Assembly (NCBI GenBank): GCA_015179025.1
Contig: WHUX01000039.1
Location: 310,001 to 374,000, forward strand
Source of the DNA: Terfezia claveryi
Taxonomy: Eukaryota; Ascomycota; Pezizomycetes; Pezizales; Pezizaceae
DNA: 64,000 bases
Direction: 5' to 3'
Shown here: one piece after another, positions 1 through 12,170 of the stretch
Numbering within the stretch: position 1 is the first letter of the stretch
Layout: each line of letters opens with the position of its first letter
The notes under the pieces: model-generated
The model's database searches: none
Told to the model about the DNA's origin: nothing
Seen by the model: the letters and a program-made list of their open reading frames with translations, nothing else
Program-made: the position numbers and the translations under genes

Positions 1-31
1 GTTAAGATCCCAGAGCCCTTCTAAACTAGAG

Positions 32-448
32 ATGAGCGCCCACACCAATCGCAGGTCTTCAGACCGCCCTATCGCCTCAATCTCACTCTTCGCAGATCTC
101 GTTTATCAACTCCTCCACAGCACCACACTTGACGCAGCAAAGCGTAGTATCGAGGTTGCCGAGGCCTGGGGAGTCGCGTTGAGCCTGGAAATCAAGGCTA
201 TGAAGATAGTTGGAGAAACGCTGAAAGAGCAGGGGATGAGGTTTCCCGCTTCCAAAGAAGAAACGGTCAACGACTGCCTCGATGAGCTTCTCAAGGTAGT
301 TGACACAGCACTGGAAGAGATGGGGATTGGGATTCCAGGTCCTAAAGAATTACAAGAAGCTAAGACTCAGGAAGGACCCAAGACACCTGTGAAATCGAGG
401 CTACCAGTCCCAAAGTCCTTCTCCAGCCCTACCCCCAAGAAGTTGTGA
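32..448 (+). CDS. Small hypothetical protein, probably the 3' part of a gene entering from the left
   Basis: I do not recognise this 138-residue product. The frame stays open upstream of the ATG to base 2, so the ATG at 32 may be internal and the gene may begin outside the window. The middle (residues about 15-105) is rich in Leu, Ala, Glu and Lys and looks mainly helical; the tail (about 106-138) is rich in Pro, Lys and Ser and looks disordered. No signal peptide, membrane segment or catalytic motif is visible. It is the only non-repetitive coding stretch left of the retroelements. It could be a last exon; a TGA stop lies at 446-448. Confidence 0.45.
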   Translation: MSAHTNRRSSDRPIASISLFADLVYQLLHSTTLDAAKRSIEVAEAWGVALSLEIKAMKIVGETLKEQGMRFPASKEETVNDCLDELLKVVDTALEEMGIGIPGPKELQEAKTQEGPKTPVKSRLPVPKSFSSPTPKKL

Positions 449-1067
449 AGTGTAAGTCTAATCAAGTTTGAATGGCGTGGGAAAGCTTAGGATTGCTAGA
501 CAATACAGGAACCTTTTTGAATTTATTATTGAATAGTCAAGTGCCGATACTAGCTTAAATTAGTAATAGAAAAAGCCCAGATACAAAATGTATGCTGGAA
601 CGGAAAACTTGCTGTTACAGACAATTACACGGCAAGATTTTATTGGTTATGCCGCATAAATATATGAACCCGAACCGTCTAATGTCTCCAAGATCAACAA
701 GACTTTATATCCCTTGACAGGCACTGAATCATATGAGATGGCTGGCAGTTCTGTCCAAATGAAGCAAGCCTGCACTTCCAAGGGATTTTACTCGCGATTT
801 AGAAACTGTGAACCACTAATACCATCTTCACCGGGATCTAGATAATCACTAGCCTCGTACAAACCAGTCTGTTGTCTGTGGGGGAATTGCGAAGGTCACG
901 AACCTGCTAGTGAACGTGCTAGTTACTTGGCGTTGTCACTTGTATACTAGCCTCTACTTATTAGTAAACAAACATTTTATTCAACTTCCCGAAAACATTT
1001 GTGAGTGAGTACGATTCTAGGATTAAAACTGGAAAGCTTGGCAGACAACACTAGCAACACTAGCCTC
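449..1067. other. Spacer with a partial repeat of the retroelement target site
   Basis: No convincing gene. Bases about 855-910 resemble the sequence that would result from removing gypsy-1 and the copia element (left flank ending at 1072 joined to 12803 onward): both contain AACCAGTCTGTT, then a G-run, then TTGCGA and GGTCACGAAC. The spacer therefore held a local duplication before the elements arrived. Confidence 0.4.
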
Positions 1068-1072
1068 ATCGT

Positions 1073-1552
1073 TGTAACGGGGGCTCAGGGGACAAGGCGA
1101 CCAAGGGGTACGCCGGGGCGAGGACAGGAACAAGGTGAGACACACGTAGGAGCGCTACGTGTGTGACTGGGGAAGGCTGGGACGGGGGACAAGGGTAAGA
1201 GGCACGAGACACGCGGAAGCGGTTGCCGCGTGTGTCGGAGGGAGGCAGCTGTGCTGCAGAGTAGTTCACGAGACAAGGGGGGGGGGGGTGCACAAGGGAG
1301 GTGCACAAGCGCTGGGAGAGGCAAGGTCCTGTATTGGATATACAAGACGTTGGATGGGGATCCAACGAGAGGGCGGAGAGAGCAAGCTATATATACAGGC
1401 TTCCTTCCTGGCCAAGGCCACCGGAAGGAATAAGGTTCCCGAGACCCCTTATCTCGGGAACAGAGATAACAACGATATCAATCAACAATAATGAGAGTCG
1501 GACAGAATCCCGTCTGACTCTCAAACCTGGCTAGGAAAGGACGGTTGTGACA
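1073..1552 (-). repeat. Gypsy-1 3' LTR
   Basis: 480 bp; on the element strand it starts TGTCACAACC and ends GTTACA, so the termini are TG...CA. It contains a TATA-like TATATATA near 1388-1397, a 12-G run at 1277-1288 and, near its U3 end at about 1494-1523, an imperfect palindrome with arms beginning GAGAGTC. It differs from the right LTR at only about eight sites, mostly transitions. Confidence 0.93.
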
Positions 1553-1570
1553 CTATCCCCCTTTAGGCTC
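1553..1570 (-). other. Gypsy-1 polypurine tract
   Basis: On the element strand the tract reads AAAGGGGGATAG directly before the 3' LTR. This is the plus-strand primer site expected at this position; the same tract precedes the LTRs of gypsy-2, gypsy-3 and gypsy-4. Confidence 0.8.
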
Positions 1571-1726
1571 GGAGCCCCAGCGACGTAAGGCAAGGCAAAA
1601 AACAAACAAACAAGACAGGTGAATAACCAATAACCCATAACACAACCCCAACGCTGGACAACCTGACAACAACAGAAACAACAATCATAATTCCAACCCC
1701 AAATCAACGAAGACAAGACAAAAATA

Positions 1727-4700
1727 TCATTCAGCTGGGCGAGGCTTGAGAGGGTAACGCTGGTAAAATAGGGTAACCAAATCCTGCGCATTCTCCAAGT
1801 CCTCTGCGGGTTGCCAGGTAGTCTCCTCGTCCCCTACCCACTTGACCTTATACTAAACTCGCCCATAGCGTTTTCTGGAGTCCAGTACCTCCTCAACCTC
1901 CCACTCCTCTTCACCTGCGATCACCACTGGAGGAGGTGGGGGGTGCTTTTGCCCGGGAAGGGGATCGTCGGCGGCTGGCTCGATCTCCGAGACATGAACG
2001 ACCGGATGGCGCTTGATATCCTTGGGAAATCTCAGCCGGTAAGCATGAGTGCCCACAGCTGCTAACACCTCATAGGGGCCTAGGAACTTGTGATCCAACT
2101 TACGAGAGGGTCGTTCTGTCCGGAAGTGTCTGCTAGAGAGCCATACCTTGTCTTCTAGTTGGTATTTGGGGGCCGGTAACCTAGACCCGTTGGCATATTC
2201 TGCTTGCCTGACCTAAGCATAACCCAACTCAGTCTTCAGGGTAGAGTGGAGTTCAGAAATCAACGTGGCGAACTCCTTGGCTGGGGCATTCTCCCTGGCC
2301 TTGCGCAGAGGTGCTAGAGAGTCTACGAACCGAGGGTGCCAGCCATAATTGGCCAGGAATGAGGACGTTTTCAGCGACTCGGAGAACTGGTTGTTGGCGG
2401 CAAATTCGCAGGTTGCTAGCAACGAAACCCAGTTGTTCTGCTGGTAGCTGACGAAGGCCCGCAGATACTGTTCCATAATCACATTCATCCTTTCCGATTG
2501 GCCGTCCGTCTGGGGGTGGTAAGCTGTTGACAGACGAACTTTGATCCCCAGAAGTTTGCAGAAGGCTTGCCAGAATTCTGAGGTAAACTGAGGGCCACGG
2601 TCAGACACGATCGATTCAGGGAGGCCATGGTACCGGAATACATTATTGAGGTAGAGGTTGGCTAACTCCAGAGCAGAGCAGGTATCTCGGCAAGGTATAA
2701 CATGCCTCATCTTCGTCAACCGATCCACTACCATCAGGATGGCATTGAATCCCGAGTCCTTCAGCAACCCAGTTACAAAGTCCATGGTCAGGTGTTGCCA
2801 GGGCCGATCCGGGATCTCCAGGGGCTTCAAGGTTCTGTAGAGGGCATGACGAGTGGGTTTTGCACGCTTGCAGATATGGCAGTTCCGTATGTACTGTTCT
2901 ACCTCCTTTCACTGGTCGATCCATGTGTATTGTCTAGCTAGTAGTTCTAACGTCTTAGCCACTCCAGAGTGACCTGCAGCCAGGGTATCATGGTGTTCCT
3001 TGATCAGCTGCATCCGCAGCTCCCCTTCAGGTATATAGAGCCGATCTAGGTGGTATAGGAGGCCGTCCTGAGGGGTGCACTCGGCTAGGGAAATCTTGGT
3101 GTGACGGCGCTGTCCAGACTCCACTGCGGCGATTATATCCTTAACCAGGTCATCCTCCGCATATGCCTGTCGTATTCGCAGAAGGAGATCTGTTCCGGGG
3201 TTCGCTTCAGCTTTAGCATCAGCCTTAGCAAGGCTATTGGCCACCAGGTCGAGATTTTCAGGTTTCAGTACCACCTGATTTTGGTACTTCAACCTTTCAT
3301 CCCCCCCTTTAGGGAGATCTCCTGATCTCCTGGTCAGTGCGTCTGGCTTACCCCCAGCTTTTCCAGGCCGATACTTGATCTTGAAGTTGAATCGAGATAA
3401 GAACTCCGACCACCTAGCCTGCCGTCGGTTCAGCAGCTTAGTGGTGGTGAAGTACTCAAGATTCTTATGATCGGATAGTACCTCGATGATCCCCTTGGCT
3501 GACTCTAGGTGTAGCCTCCACTCCTCGAATGCTCGCACAATGGCCATTAACTCCTTATCATAGATCTCGTAATTTACTCCGCCGGGGAGTGCTTTTTGGA
3601 GAAATAGGCCGCTGGGTGGAGGACTCCATTGACATACTGGGACAGAATTCCGGCGGAGACATAGTCGGAGGCATCCGTTTCCACGATACACTCGCTATCG
3701 GGATCAAAGTGAGCTAGTATGGGAGCTGAGCAGAAGGCTTTCTTGAGGTTCTGGAAGGCGGATTGGGCTTCTGGACTCCAGTGGAATCGCCGGTTCTTTT
3801 TGGTCAGGGCTGTGAGGGGGGCCACAATCTTGGAATATCCTAGAATGAACCGTCGGTAAAAGTTGGCGAATCCCAGGAAGGCCTGGACATCCTTCAGATT
3901 TGCTGGGATTTCCCATTCCTGAACGGTGGTGACCTTGGCAGGGTCCATTCTAATACCTTCCGTGGTGATGATCAACCCTAGATACTTAACCTCTTGCACA
4001 TAGAACTCGCATTTCTCGGGCTTAAGGTACAATCCGGCTTGCTCCAACTTCTCCAACACTTGACGAACATGGATTTTGTGCTCTGCCAGGGTATCTGAAT
4101 AGATCAGGATATCGTCAAGGTAGGCTGTGCAGAACACATCCAGAAAGTCTCGCAGGGTGTCATTAATAAAGTGCTGGAAAGAGGCCGGGGCGTTAGTCAA
4201 CCCAAAAGGCATAACATTATACTCAAAATGGCCATAACGAGTTCGGAAGGCAGTTTTCCACTCCTCCCCCTCGGCGATCCGTACCAGGTTGTATTCCCCT
4301 CTCAAATCCAGTTTGGTGAACCACTTGGCCTTGGAGAGCCTAGCTAATGTCTCCTGCATTAGGGGTAGGGGGTACCTGTTTTTGACCGTTATTTCGTTCA
4401 GGCCACGATAAACAACACACAACCGAAGGGAGCTGTCCGATTTCTTCACGAACAGCACCGGGGCACCCGCTGGTGAGGAGCTGTGGCGAATGAAGCTCTT
4501 GTTGAGGTTTTCTTCCAAGTATTTCTTCAGGGCTTCCAGCTCAACCCGGGACATTCCATAGAGAGGCCCATAGGGGGGGTTTTACCTTCTACCAGCGGGA
4601 TAGTGTGGTCGTATGGTTGGTGTGGTGCAAGTTTCTCTGCGGCCTTTTCCGAGAACAGATCTATGAACTCGTGATATTCATCCGGACCATAGCCTTCCAC

Positions 4701-5408
4701 TCCTCCTTAGGCCGCATCTTGTTGATTTCCAGGTTAACCTCGTGTATAGATAGGGCATGAGTCTTCAGCTTGTGCCTCCTGGTGAGGTAAGCGAAAGTCC
4801 CCTGCCCTGATAAAGCTAACATTCAGGGGTTTTGGGGTCGCCAGGGGAACAGGGGGGACAGGGGTAACTGGGGAGTGGACAGCATTGATGTGCGCGGGCT
4901 GGTGTACCACCTGGGCTGGGTGGATTATGGGGTGGTAATGCGCATAGCCCCGTGACGGTGATTTTTGGACCTCCACAGTTTTTTCTGCAATAATAGCTGT
5001 TGAATTGCAAGGTGTACGAGCCGAAGCTGACTGACACATCGTGCATTCTGAGCCAGGGGATCCCAAGCACAATTGGATATTTTAGTTTGGTCACAAACAT
5101 TGGAAGGTCCTCCGAATGGTCTCCAATGGCACTGGGCAGACATGCGAGGTCGGTAATAGCTCCAGAAGAGATGGGGCGGCCATCAATGACATCGAGAAGG
5201 GGGGGGTTTTTAACTTCGAGGTTGGTATGGAATTTTTACTGACGAAGGCCTGATCAATGAATGCAATTCCCGCAGTACCACAATCGATGAGAGCTGATGT
5301 TACCACTGTTTTACCATTGAATTTAACAGTTATTGGTACTACAAAATGCTCACCAAACAAGCGAGATTCATCAACAGACATAGGTGCAGGCAAAGAAAAC
5401 GCAGACAA
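1727..5408 (-). pseudogene. Gypsy-1 pol: protease, RT, RNase H, integrase, chromodomain
   Basis: The protease segment (5408-5091) carries the aspartic motif as I-D-C-G-T-A instead of D-S/T-G-A. The RT (4554-3574, 326 residues open) includes [28 protein letters not shown] and the catalytic box YLDD at about 4105-4120. RNase H (3691-3380) includes E-TDASDY and [12 protein letters not shown]. Integrase follows with an HHCC finger (about 3020-2870) and DD35E residues in MDFVTG, VSDRGPQF and TDGQSERMN. The C-terminal chromodomain includes EEEWEVEEVLDS. One nucleotide is missing near 3585, shifting the frame between RT and RNase H, and a TAG lies in the chromodomain near 1852. The gene would end at TGA 1727-1729. 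Confidence 0.88.
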
Positions 5409-5539
5409 AGATAAATGGCCTGGGCAGGTCCCTTGCTAGTGTCAGTAACTAGGCAAGGACTCCCCTTTTCCCGATTCTTCAACCTCTTCAATCCTTGATT
5501 CGGATATGGCGTGGGCGGCCAGGGATCAGTTCTTGCGGA

Positions 5540-6661
5540 GGGGACATGCCACGATGAAGTGGTCCCCTTTCCCACAGGCAATGCACAACCCATTGTTGCG
5601 GCGACGTTCCCTCTCTTCTTATGTCAGGCGGGGCCTTCCTGATGATAAATCCATGGGGGTGGTGCCGCCCGCCACCAGGGATGGGTGGGCTGGCTTATTG
5701 GCTGTAGCTTGGGTCTGAGGGCTAGGGTTCGGGGGTCGAGTTTGTTGCTGGAGGTGCTGGGCTTTAACAGGAGGCCGATAGGTACTGGGGACGCTGACCT
5801 GGACTCTCAACCTAGCCATCTTTTGCTCCATCTTGGATGCCTGATCAATGAATTCATCCAGGGTTTTGACATCTGGAGATTGGAGGAGGGCCTATTTGAG
5901 CTCAATATTGAGGCCTTCCTCGAACTGTTCCAGCTTCACCCGATCGTTCCATTCCACCTCTGCTGCCAACCTTGAGAATTCTGCCACGTATGTTGAGAGG
6001 TCATGGCCCTTCTGTTTTAGTGCTCGGAGAGTGCGAGTTGCTGTACCCACGGGTCTGGGTCTCCGAAGGCACGGTGAGGATTGTGAGCAGAGCAGCAACA
6101 TTAGGGAGGTTGAAGCGGTCATCGAGCACATAGGGTTGGACCTGGTCCAAAGCTCTGCCCTCAATAGGCCGTATAATAAGCTAATCGGTGCTGAACGGTA
6201 GGGAATTTTGCAGCATCCCCAGTTAGTTTGATTTTGATGGAATTTTTCCAGGCTTTCAGGCGAGTCCTGTCGCCATTGAACTTTGGCGGGGTAGGGAGAT
6301 CCTGGGTCTTGGGTGCCTGTAGTGCTTGGGGTGCTGGGGCTGCTTGGATTGTGTCCAGGGCTCTATTCAGGCTCTGGATGGTCCTTCTTTCATTGATCAA
6401 GTCGTTCTGGGCGTTGCGAGGTCAGCCTGGCAGGAGAGGAGGTCTTCGGTGAGTATCGTGACCTCGTCATTGGTTCTGGTCTGTTTTTGTTGGCCTTCAT
6501 GTATGGCTAATTCCAGTCGTTGGCCTAAGGCATCCGCCGCCAGTATATATCGATAATGGTCTGACGATAGCTGCCGAAATCGTCCTGGTTCATGGGAATG
6601 GGTAGAGCTTGCCAGGCTCGAAATCTGGCTGCGAGCGCGGGGTGGTGTCTTGGGCAGCCAT
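5540..6661 (-). pseudogene. Gypsy-1 gag with CCHC zinc knuckle (frameshifted)
   Basis: The likely start is the ATG at 6661-6659, giving MAAQDTTPRSQP. The capsid-like part includes DLPTPPKFNGDR, LKAWKNSIKIKL and, further on, DLSTYVAEFSRLAAEVEW, matching the retrotransposon gag family. A zinc knuckle CIACGKGDHFIVACP (C-x2-C-x4-H-x4-C) lies near 5550-5595. The coding frame changes several times (near 6590, 6165, 5880 and 5620), so no intact Gag can be made. Gag would coat the RNA and form the virus-like particle. Confidence 0.8.
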
Positions 6662-6677
6662 TGAGCGTACCGGTTAA

Positions 6678-6696
6678 TCAGAGTGATCCAACGTAG
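6678..6696 (-). other. Gypsy-1 primer binding site (candidate)
   Basis: Next to the 5' LTR, on the element strand, the sequence reads CTACGTTGGATCACTCTGA. The stretch TTGGATCAC is conserved beside the 5' LTRs of gypsy-2, -3 and -4. A TGG start is expected for a site pairing with the CCA end of a tRNA; the tRNA cannot be named from this window. Confidence 0.5.
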
Positions 6697-7175
6697 TGTA
6701 ACGGGGGCTCAGGGGACAAGGCGACCAAGGGGTACGCGGAGCGAGGACAGGAACAAGGTGAGACACACGTAGGAGCGCTACGTGTGTGACTGGGGAAGGC
6801 TGGGACGGGGGACAAGGGCAAGAGGCACGAGACACGCGGAAGCGGTTGCCGCGTGTGTCGGAGGGAGGCAGCTGTGCTGCAGAGTAGTTCACGAGACAAG
6901 GGGGGGGGGGGTGCACAAGGGAGGTGCACAAGCACTGGGAGAGGCAAGGTCCTGTATTGGATATACAAGACGTTGGATGGGGATCCAATGAGAGGGCGGA
7001 GAGAGCAAGCTATATATACAGGCTTCCTTCCTGGCCAAGGCCACCGGAAGGAATAAGGTTCCCGAGACCCCTTATCTCGGGAACAGAGATAACAACGATA
7101 TCAATCAACAATAACGAGAGTCGGACAGAATCCCGTCTGACTCTCAAACCTGGCTAGGAAAGGATGGTTATGACA
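6697..7175 (-). repeat. Gypsy-1 5' LTR
   Basis: 479 bp, about 98% like the 3' LTR by eye. It holds the TATA-like motif at about 7010-7020 from which genomic RNA would start leftward. It is flanked on the right by target duplication ATCGT (7176-7180). Confidence 0.92.
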
Positions 7176-7183
7176 ATCGTAAC

Positions 7184-7715
7184 TGTTAAAAAGCACGTGA
7201 GTTCACATATGTCGGCCACTCATGTCATTGCGGCTACTCAGGTCATACAATGACATTCATTAACATATGTCATGTCTGCCACTCATGTCATTGCGGCTAC
7301 TCAGGTCATACAATGACATTCATTAACATATGTCATGTCTGCCACTCATGTCATTGCGGCTACTCAGGTCAAACAATGACATTCATTAACATATGTCATG
7401 TCTGCCACCGATGTCATGTCAGCCACTCATGTTATTGTGATACTCACTCACGTATCTCCAGCATTTCCTGCTTTCCAGCAATACTTAGTCTTTAGCATTA
7501 TCCCTTAAGTGTATATAGAGCTGGCCTTACTGCCTCTTCTTTAGAGGTGAAGAGATAAGTAACTCATACGTTCTCATACAACTCATACGTTCTCATACAA
7601 CTCATACGTTCTCATATAACTCATATGTTCTCATACTGGTGAAGTGACTCTTCGTTGATCATTAGCTATCTTATCCGCTCGCTAGTGTTGCTACTCCTAC
7701 AAGGTTATTCTAACA
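7184..7715 (+). repeat. Copia 5' LTR with internal 63-bp tandem repeat
   Basis: Begins TGTTAAAAAGCACGTGAG and ends CTAACA. Three 63-bp tandem copies containing GGCTACTCAGGTCATACAA and ACATATGTCATGTCTGCC fill about 7205-7400; a shorter block repeats ACTCATACGTTCTCATAC. A TATA-like TGTATATAGAGC lies at 7510-7521. It differs from the 3' LTR at about eleven sites, ten of them carrying T or A here where the 3' LTR has C or G. Open frames through the 63-bp repeats are a by-product, not a gene. Confidence 0.93.
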
Positions 7716-7735
7716 GGTTATGACCCCCGGTGCAC
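7716..7735 (+). other. Copia primer binding site (half-tRNA-iMet type)
   Basis: Immediately after the LTR comes GGTTATGACCCCCGGTGCA. Its complement contains a CAT anticodon in the context GGTCATAACC, like the anticodon arm of eukaryotic initiator tRNA-Met. Priming by an internally cleaved initiator tRNA is known for Drosophila copia and several fungal elements. One base in the middle departs from the usual GAGCCC. Confidence 0.6.
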
Positions 7736-7799
7736 GCGCAAGACAGTATTCACCATAACTCCTCTTTACGAGAACTCCTCCATAACGAACTTCTTCAAT

Positions 7800-10700
7800 A
7801 TGGAAGAAACAACACCCGCAATGACTGTTGCTAGCAGCTCTCAAAATCAAGTTGCACCCGCAACGACTTCTGCTACAATGACTCCTACAACTACAATCTC
7901 TCTACCTCCTATCATCTCTCCCTTTCCCAGGTCATTTGCTCTCTCAAAAGACTTTCATCCTGAAGTTAAGCTCAATGGCATTGAGTTATTCGAGGGGTTT
8001 AAGAATTATGAGAACTGGGCATCTCAGATGACCATAGTCTTTTATACCATAAATGTATTGGATATCATTGTTGACGGTGTTCAACCCGATCCCAATGCAT
8101 CTTTAGCTGAACAGGAGGAGTTTATGTCTCTTTCAAAACAGGCAATGCTAATTCTTATTCGAGTTATTAGCAACCCTCTTCTGAATAAGGTGTCTAAATA
8201 CAGATCACCTCATGATATTTGGAAGTACTTAAGAGAGACTTGTTTTAAAGACACTGCTTTTTCATTTGTTCCCTAAGTCACTTGCCTCGGTGTTCTTTTC
8301 TCTGGGAAACTTAAAAAAGGCAAGCCTATATCAGAATTTTTAGATAAATTTGACAGTCAATGGAACAGGGTCTATCAAATGGCAACCGGTCCTGATGAGT
8401 ATAGGCAAATGCTCAGAAAATTCCTAGAAGCAGACAAGGCAAAGCGGGATTTCTTATTGGCGGCTTTAAGCCATGAGTATCCCAATCTGGTGGATAATTT
8501 GACTACCAAAGCTAATCTGACATATACAGAAGTCAGACATCATTTTCTGGGACTCGCATCCAATAATCAATTGGATCTCTCAGTTAACCTACCTAACGCA
8601 GCTCTGTTAACTCAGGCTCGTGGTCCTAAGAAAGACCGAAAACGCCCTTCGGGCACAAAAGAGTAGAATAGTGAGAAGACCTGCACTTACTGCAAGAAAC
8701 ATAGAGGAATCTCCAATGGCCATAACTGGCAAGAATGCCGAAAACTCAAGCGAGATCAAGCTCGCAAGCAGGATAAGGCGAACAAGGACAATGCTGGCAA
8801 CAACCAGCAACCTAACCAAGGTCTTATTGCAACTGCTCTTGTTACTGATGCCATGGACGTTGATCTCGCTCATGTCAGTACAAATTCATACTCCTGGAAG
8901 CTTGATACATGTGCAACAGCTCATATGACCTCTGATATAGGACGATTTGAGCACTTACAGCAGAGTTCTGGAACTGTGAATGTCGGAGGGAATAACTCTC
9001 TCTCTGTGCAAGGAATTGGCTCAGTCTTACTGAATTGCCTTCTTCCAAATAATGTTTACAGAATCATTCATCTTACTGCCGTGCTTTACGTTCCTTTACT
9101 AGGTCATTCGCTTGTTTCATGGAATGTATTAAGAAATAAGGGTTTTATAATGAAAGCGTATGGCAATAACATCATTGTATTACGTTCTGCTCCTTCTGCC
9201 AATTCTATGTCTTCAGGCAATTCTATTATCACTTCTGAGGAGGAAACTGAGCAACCTGTATTTATGGCCGAATTCAAAGGCAATCTCCCCTTTATTATCG
9301 AACATACAAACAGCTCGTTGCTTGCCTCTAATCAGGTCGATGCGGCAATACCCTCTAATCAGGTTGCTATGGCAATACCCTCTAATCAGGTCTCCGGGGT
9401 CTCCACAATACCCTCAAATAAGGCCTCTAATCAGGTCTCTAATAAGGTTATCGCAATGCCTTCTAATCAGGCCTCCGGAACCTCCTCCAAAAGAGCCCAT
9501 AAAACTGCAACGGAAGCCACCAAACAAGCCAAAAAGCCCAAAACGCAGGCAATACATTCTTATGATTTTTGGCACAGATCTCTAGCTCATTCAAGCAAAA
9601 TGACTCACAAGGCATATATGGTCAGATCACTCCTACCCCCTATGCCTACTAAATTCTTCTGCAGATCTTGTATTATGGCTAAATTTGTGAATGCAGTCCC
9701 ACAGAGCCTTACTCAAGACCGATCCACTCGTCCTTTCGAGCTGATATATAGTGATCTGAGTGGAAAGCAATCTATACCCTCCTACGGAAACTCACAATAT
9801 TACATTACTTTTATTGATGATTTTACCAGGATGGGTTGGATATACTTCTTAAAGAATAAATCTCCGGATGCTCAACAGATCATTCTGGAATATATTACCC
9901 TCATGGAAAGGCAGTATAATACCACTGTCTTAAGCATGATTACTGACAACGGTGGAGAATATATAGAAGCTGATAAATATCTAAAAACCAAGGGGATTCA
10001 GCATATCTATACACCTCCATATTCCCACCAGTCGAATGGGGTCCCAGAGCGCTTTAATAGGACAATACAGACAATGGTCCGCAGCATGCTAATTGACCTA
10101 AACCCAGCTAACGGTATCTCTGCAGAAGCTGGCAGCTCTGCAGACCCGCGCCTTTGGGCAGAAGCATGTCTAGCCGCTGTTTATATCCGTAATCGCTTAC
10201 CCCATTCTCAGCTTCCTTAGAGAAAAACCCCCTTTGAGATGCTGCATAATGTACAACCTTCTATTGCTTACCTCAAGCCCTTTGGCAGCATCTGCTACAT
10301 CCATATACCTGTAGAACGCAGGCCTTCTGGAAGCAAGCTCCAGCCAAGGGCTGAAACAGCAATATTCGTTGGTTATACAGAATCCCCGTCCATTTATAGG
10401 GTCCAGCTAGCTAATAAGCATATATTTACCATTAAGGCATCCAACTGCACATTCGCTGAGCATATACCAGTGAGTCGAGCTGAGCAATTAGAGCATATAC
10501 CAGCGAGTCAAGCTGAGCAATTTCCAGCTAATCGAGCTGAGCAAACATCAGCTAAATTACCTCAACTCAAGCTTACCAAATCCACTGAATCCACTAATGT
10601 ACATACATTGCTTGCAACTGCTCTTGCGGTCAATGAGACTGAACCTAGGACGTTTAAGCAAGCAACCGAGTGCGCAGACTCTCCACAATGGTATAAGGCC

Positions 10701-12170
10701 ATGCAGGAAGAGCTTGAAACTCTGACAGATCAGTTTGTTTGGACGGTTGTACTCTTACCTCCTCCAAGGCACAATATCGTAGGCTGCAAATGGGTCTACA
10801 AGATTAAGAGGGATTCAGCAGGCAACATAAGCCTCTACAAAGCAAGGCTTGTTGCTCAAGGGTTTTCTCAGCAACCGGAGACGGATTTTGATGAGATCTT
10901 CTCTCCTGTTATGAGGTATGATTCATTGAGATTACTGATCACTCTATCAGTTTCTCTTACCTGGCCTCAGCCAGATCAGCTTGATATTAAAGGAGCTTTT
11001 CTATATTGTTCTCTAAACGAGGAAATCTATATGAAGCTTCCTCCTGGTTACAAACAACCAAGGCAATGTGCCCGTCTTAACAGGTCAATATACGGCCTTA
11101 AGCAGTCACCAAGACAATGGTATTAGAGGTTGACCGGCTTCCTTTTACCACTTGGATACGTGACAGCAAACTTTGATCCATGTATACTTATACATGTCAA
11201 ACTACAAGTGATTATCGCCATATATGTGGACGATATCACTCTTGCGGGTTCCAACAGCTTAGAAAGGGAAAAATTGAAAAATTCCCTTAAGGAGGAGTTC
11301 AACCTCAGTGATCTCGGTCCTCTAAGCTGGCTACTGGGCATCCAGATCGAATAGCATATTGACTGTGTTACCCTCTCGCAGCAAGCATATATTGACTAAT
11401 TGCTCCTAAAATTTGGACTGCAGGATTGCAACCCGGTCTCTCTTCCCATGGATCCCAGCACATTAAAGAATTTGCTAAAGGCCCGTGAGGGAGACGACCT
11501 TGCTGATTCCTCTAACTATAGGCAGATAATTGGCTCTCTTATGTACCTAGTGATTGGTACCAGGCCTGATCTTACCTTCACCGTTTCTTCTCTCTCTCAG
11601 TTCTCGTCAGAGCCCACAAAGATCCATATGGGGGTGTTAAAACAGACCCTTCGTTACCTTAAGGGAACGAGAAATCTGACACTTACCTACAGGAAACCCA
11701 TTACTGTGAATTTATTGGGCTATTCTGACTCAGACTTTGCTGGCGATAGGAATGACAGGAAATCCACCACGAGAAACATATTTCAGATTGCTGGCAATAC
11801 AATCTGTTGGAGATCGGTAAAGCAACGTTGTGTTTCAACCTCTATGGTCGAGGCTGAATACATCACTCTTTCTACCTCTTCCAAACAGCTAATTTGGTTG
11901 CAGAATGCACTGAATGAACTCTGTATTGAGATTCCTTCTACTTTAAACGCTGACAATAACCGGACTATTGATCTTACAGACAATCCCCGTATCAGTGACA
12001 AAAGCAAACATATAGACGTTGCCTATTACCACATCAGAGATCTTGTGGAAACAGGCAAAATCAATGTCTTATGGATACCAGGTAACAGCAACTTAGCTGA
12101 TATCTGCACAAAGCCGCTGCCACAGCCTCATTTTCTTACTCTAAGGGAACAAATAATGCGAACATCTTGA
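7800..12170 (+). pseudogene. Copia Gag-Pol polyprotein, one frame broken by six stop codons
   Basis: A single frame of 1,457 codons runs from ATG 7800 to TGA 12168-12170 without any indel. Stops lie at 8274 (TAA), 8664 (TAG), 10218 (TAG), 11124 (TAG), 11352 (TAG) and 11397 (TAA); each is one transition from CAA, CAG or TGG. Parts in order: Gag with NYENWASQMTIVF; a Cys/His knuckle near 8682-8740; protease with LDTCATAH (Asp codon at 8904); pre-integrase HHCC (about 9555-9680); integrase with D (YSDLSGK, 9747), D (ITDNGGEY, 9940) and E (GVPERFNR, 10042); RT with WVYKIKRD, QLDIKGAFLY and YVDD (about 11224); RNase H with YSDSDFAGD, STSMVEAEY and DICTKPLP. Lengths are normal for copia. Confidence 0.93.

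Larger units (their letters stand above)
1073..7175 (-). mobile_element. Gypsy-1: nearly complete Ty3/gypsy LTR retrotransposon
   Basis: A Ty3/gypsy element read on the minus strand, with LTRs of 480 and 479 bp and perfect 5-bp target duplications ATCGT at 1068-1072 and 7176-7180. Domain order is gag, zinc knuckle, protease, reverse transcriptase, RNase H, integrase, chromodomain, as in the chromovirus branch. Compared with the other gypsy copies it has few nonsense codons but several frameshifts, so it is probably the youngest or least mutated of the four, yet not autonomous. The right LTR ends 8 bp before a copia element. Confidence 0.93.

Noticed and set aside
1159..1534. Overlapping open frames on both strands in the gypsy-1 LTR (also 6678-7157)
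   Set aside because: They repeat in both LTRs and exist only because the LTR is GC-rich and stop-poor; no start context or family.
7250..7495. 81-codon frame rich in Cys and His (also 12337-12582), looking like a metal-binding peptide
   Set aside because: It is read from the 63-bp tandem repeat inside the copia LTR and occurs in both LTRs.
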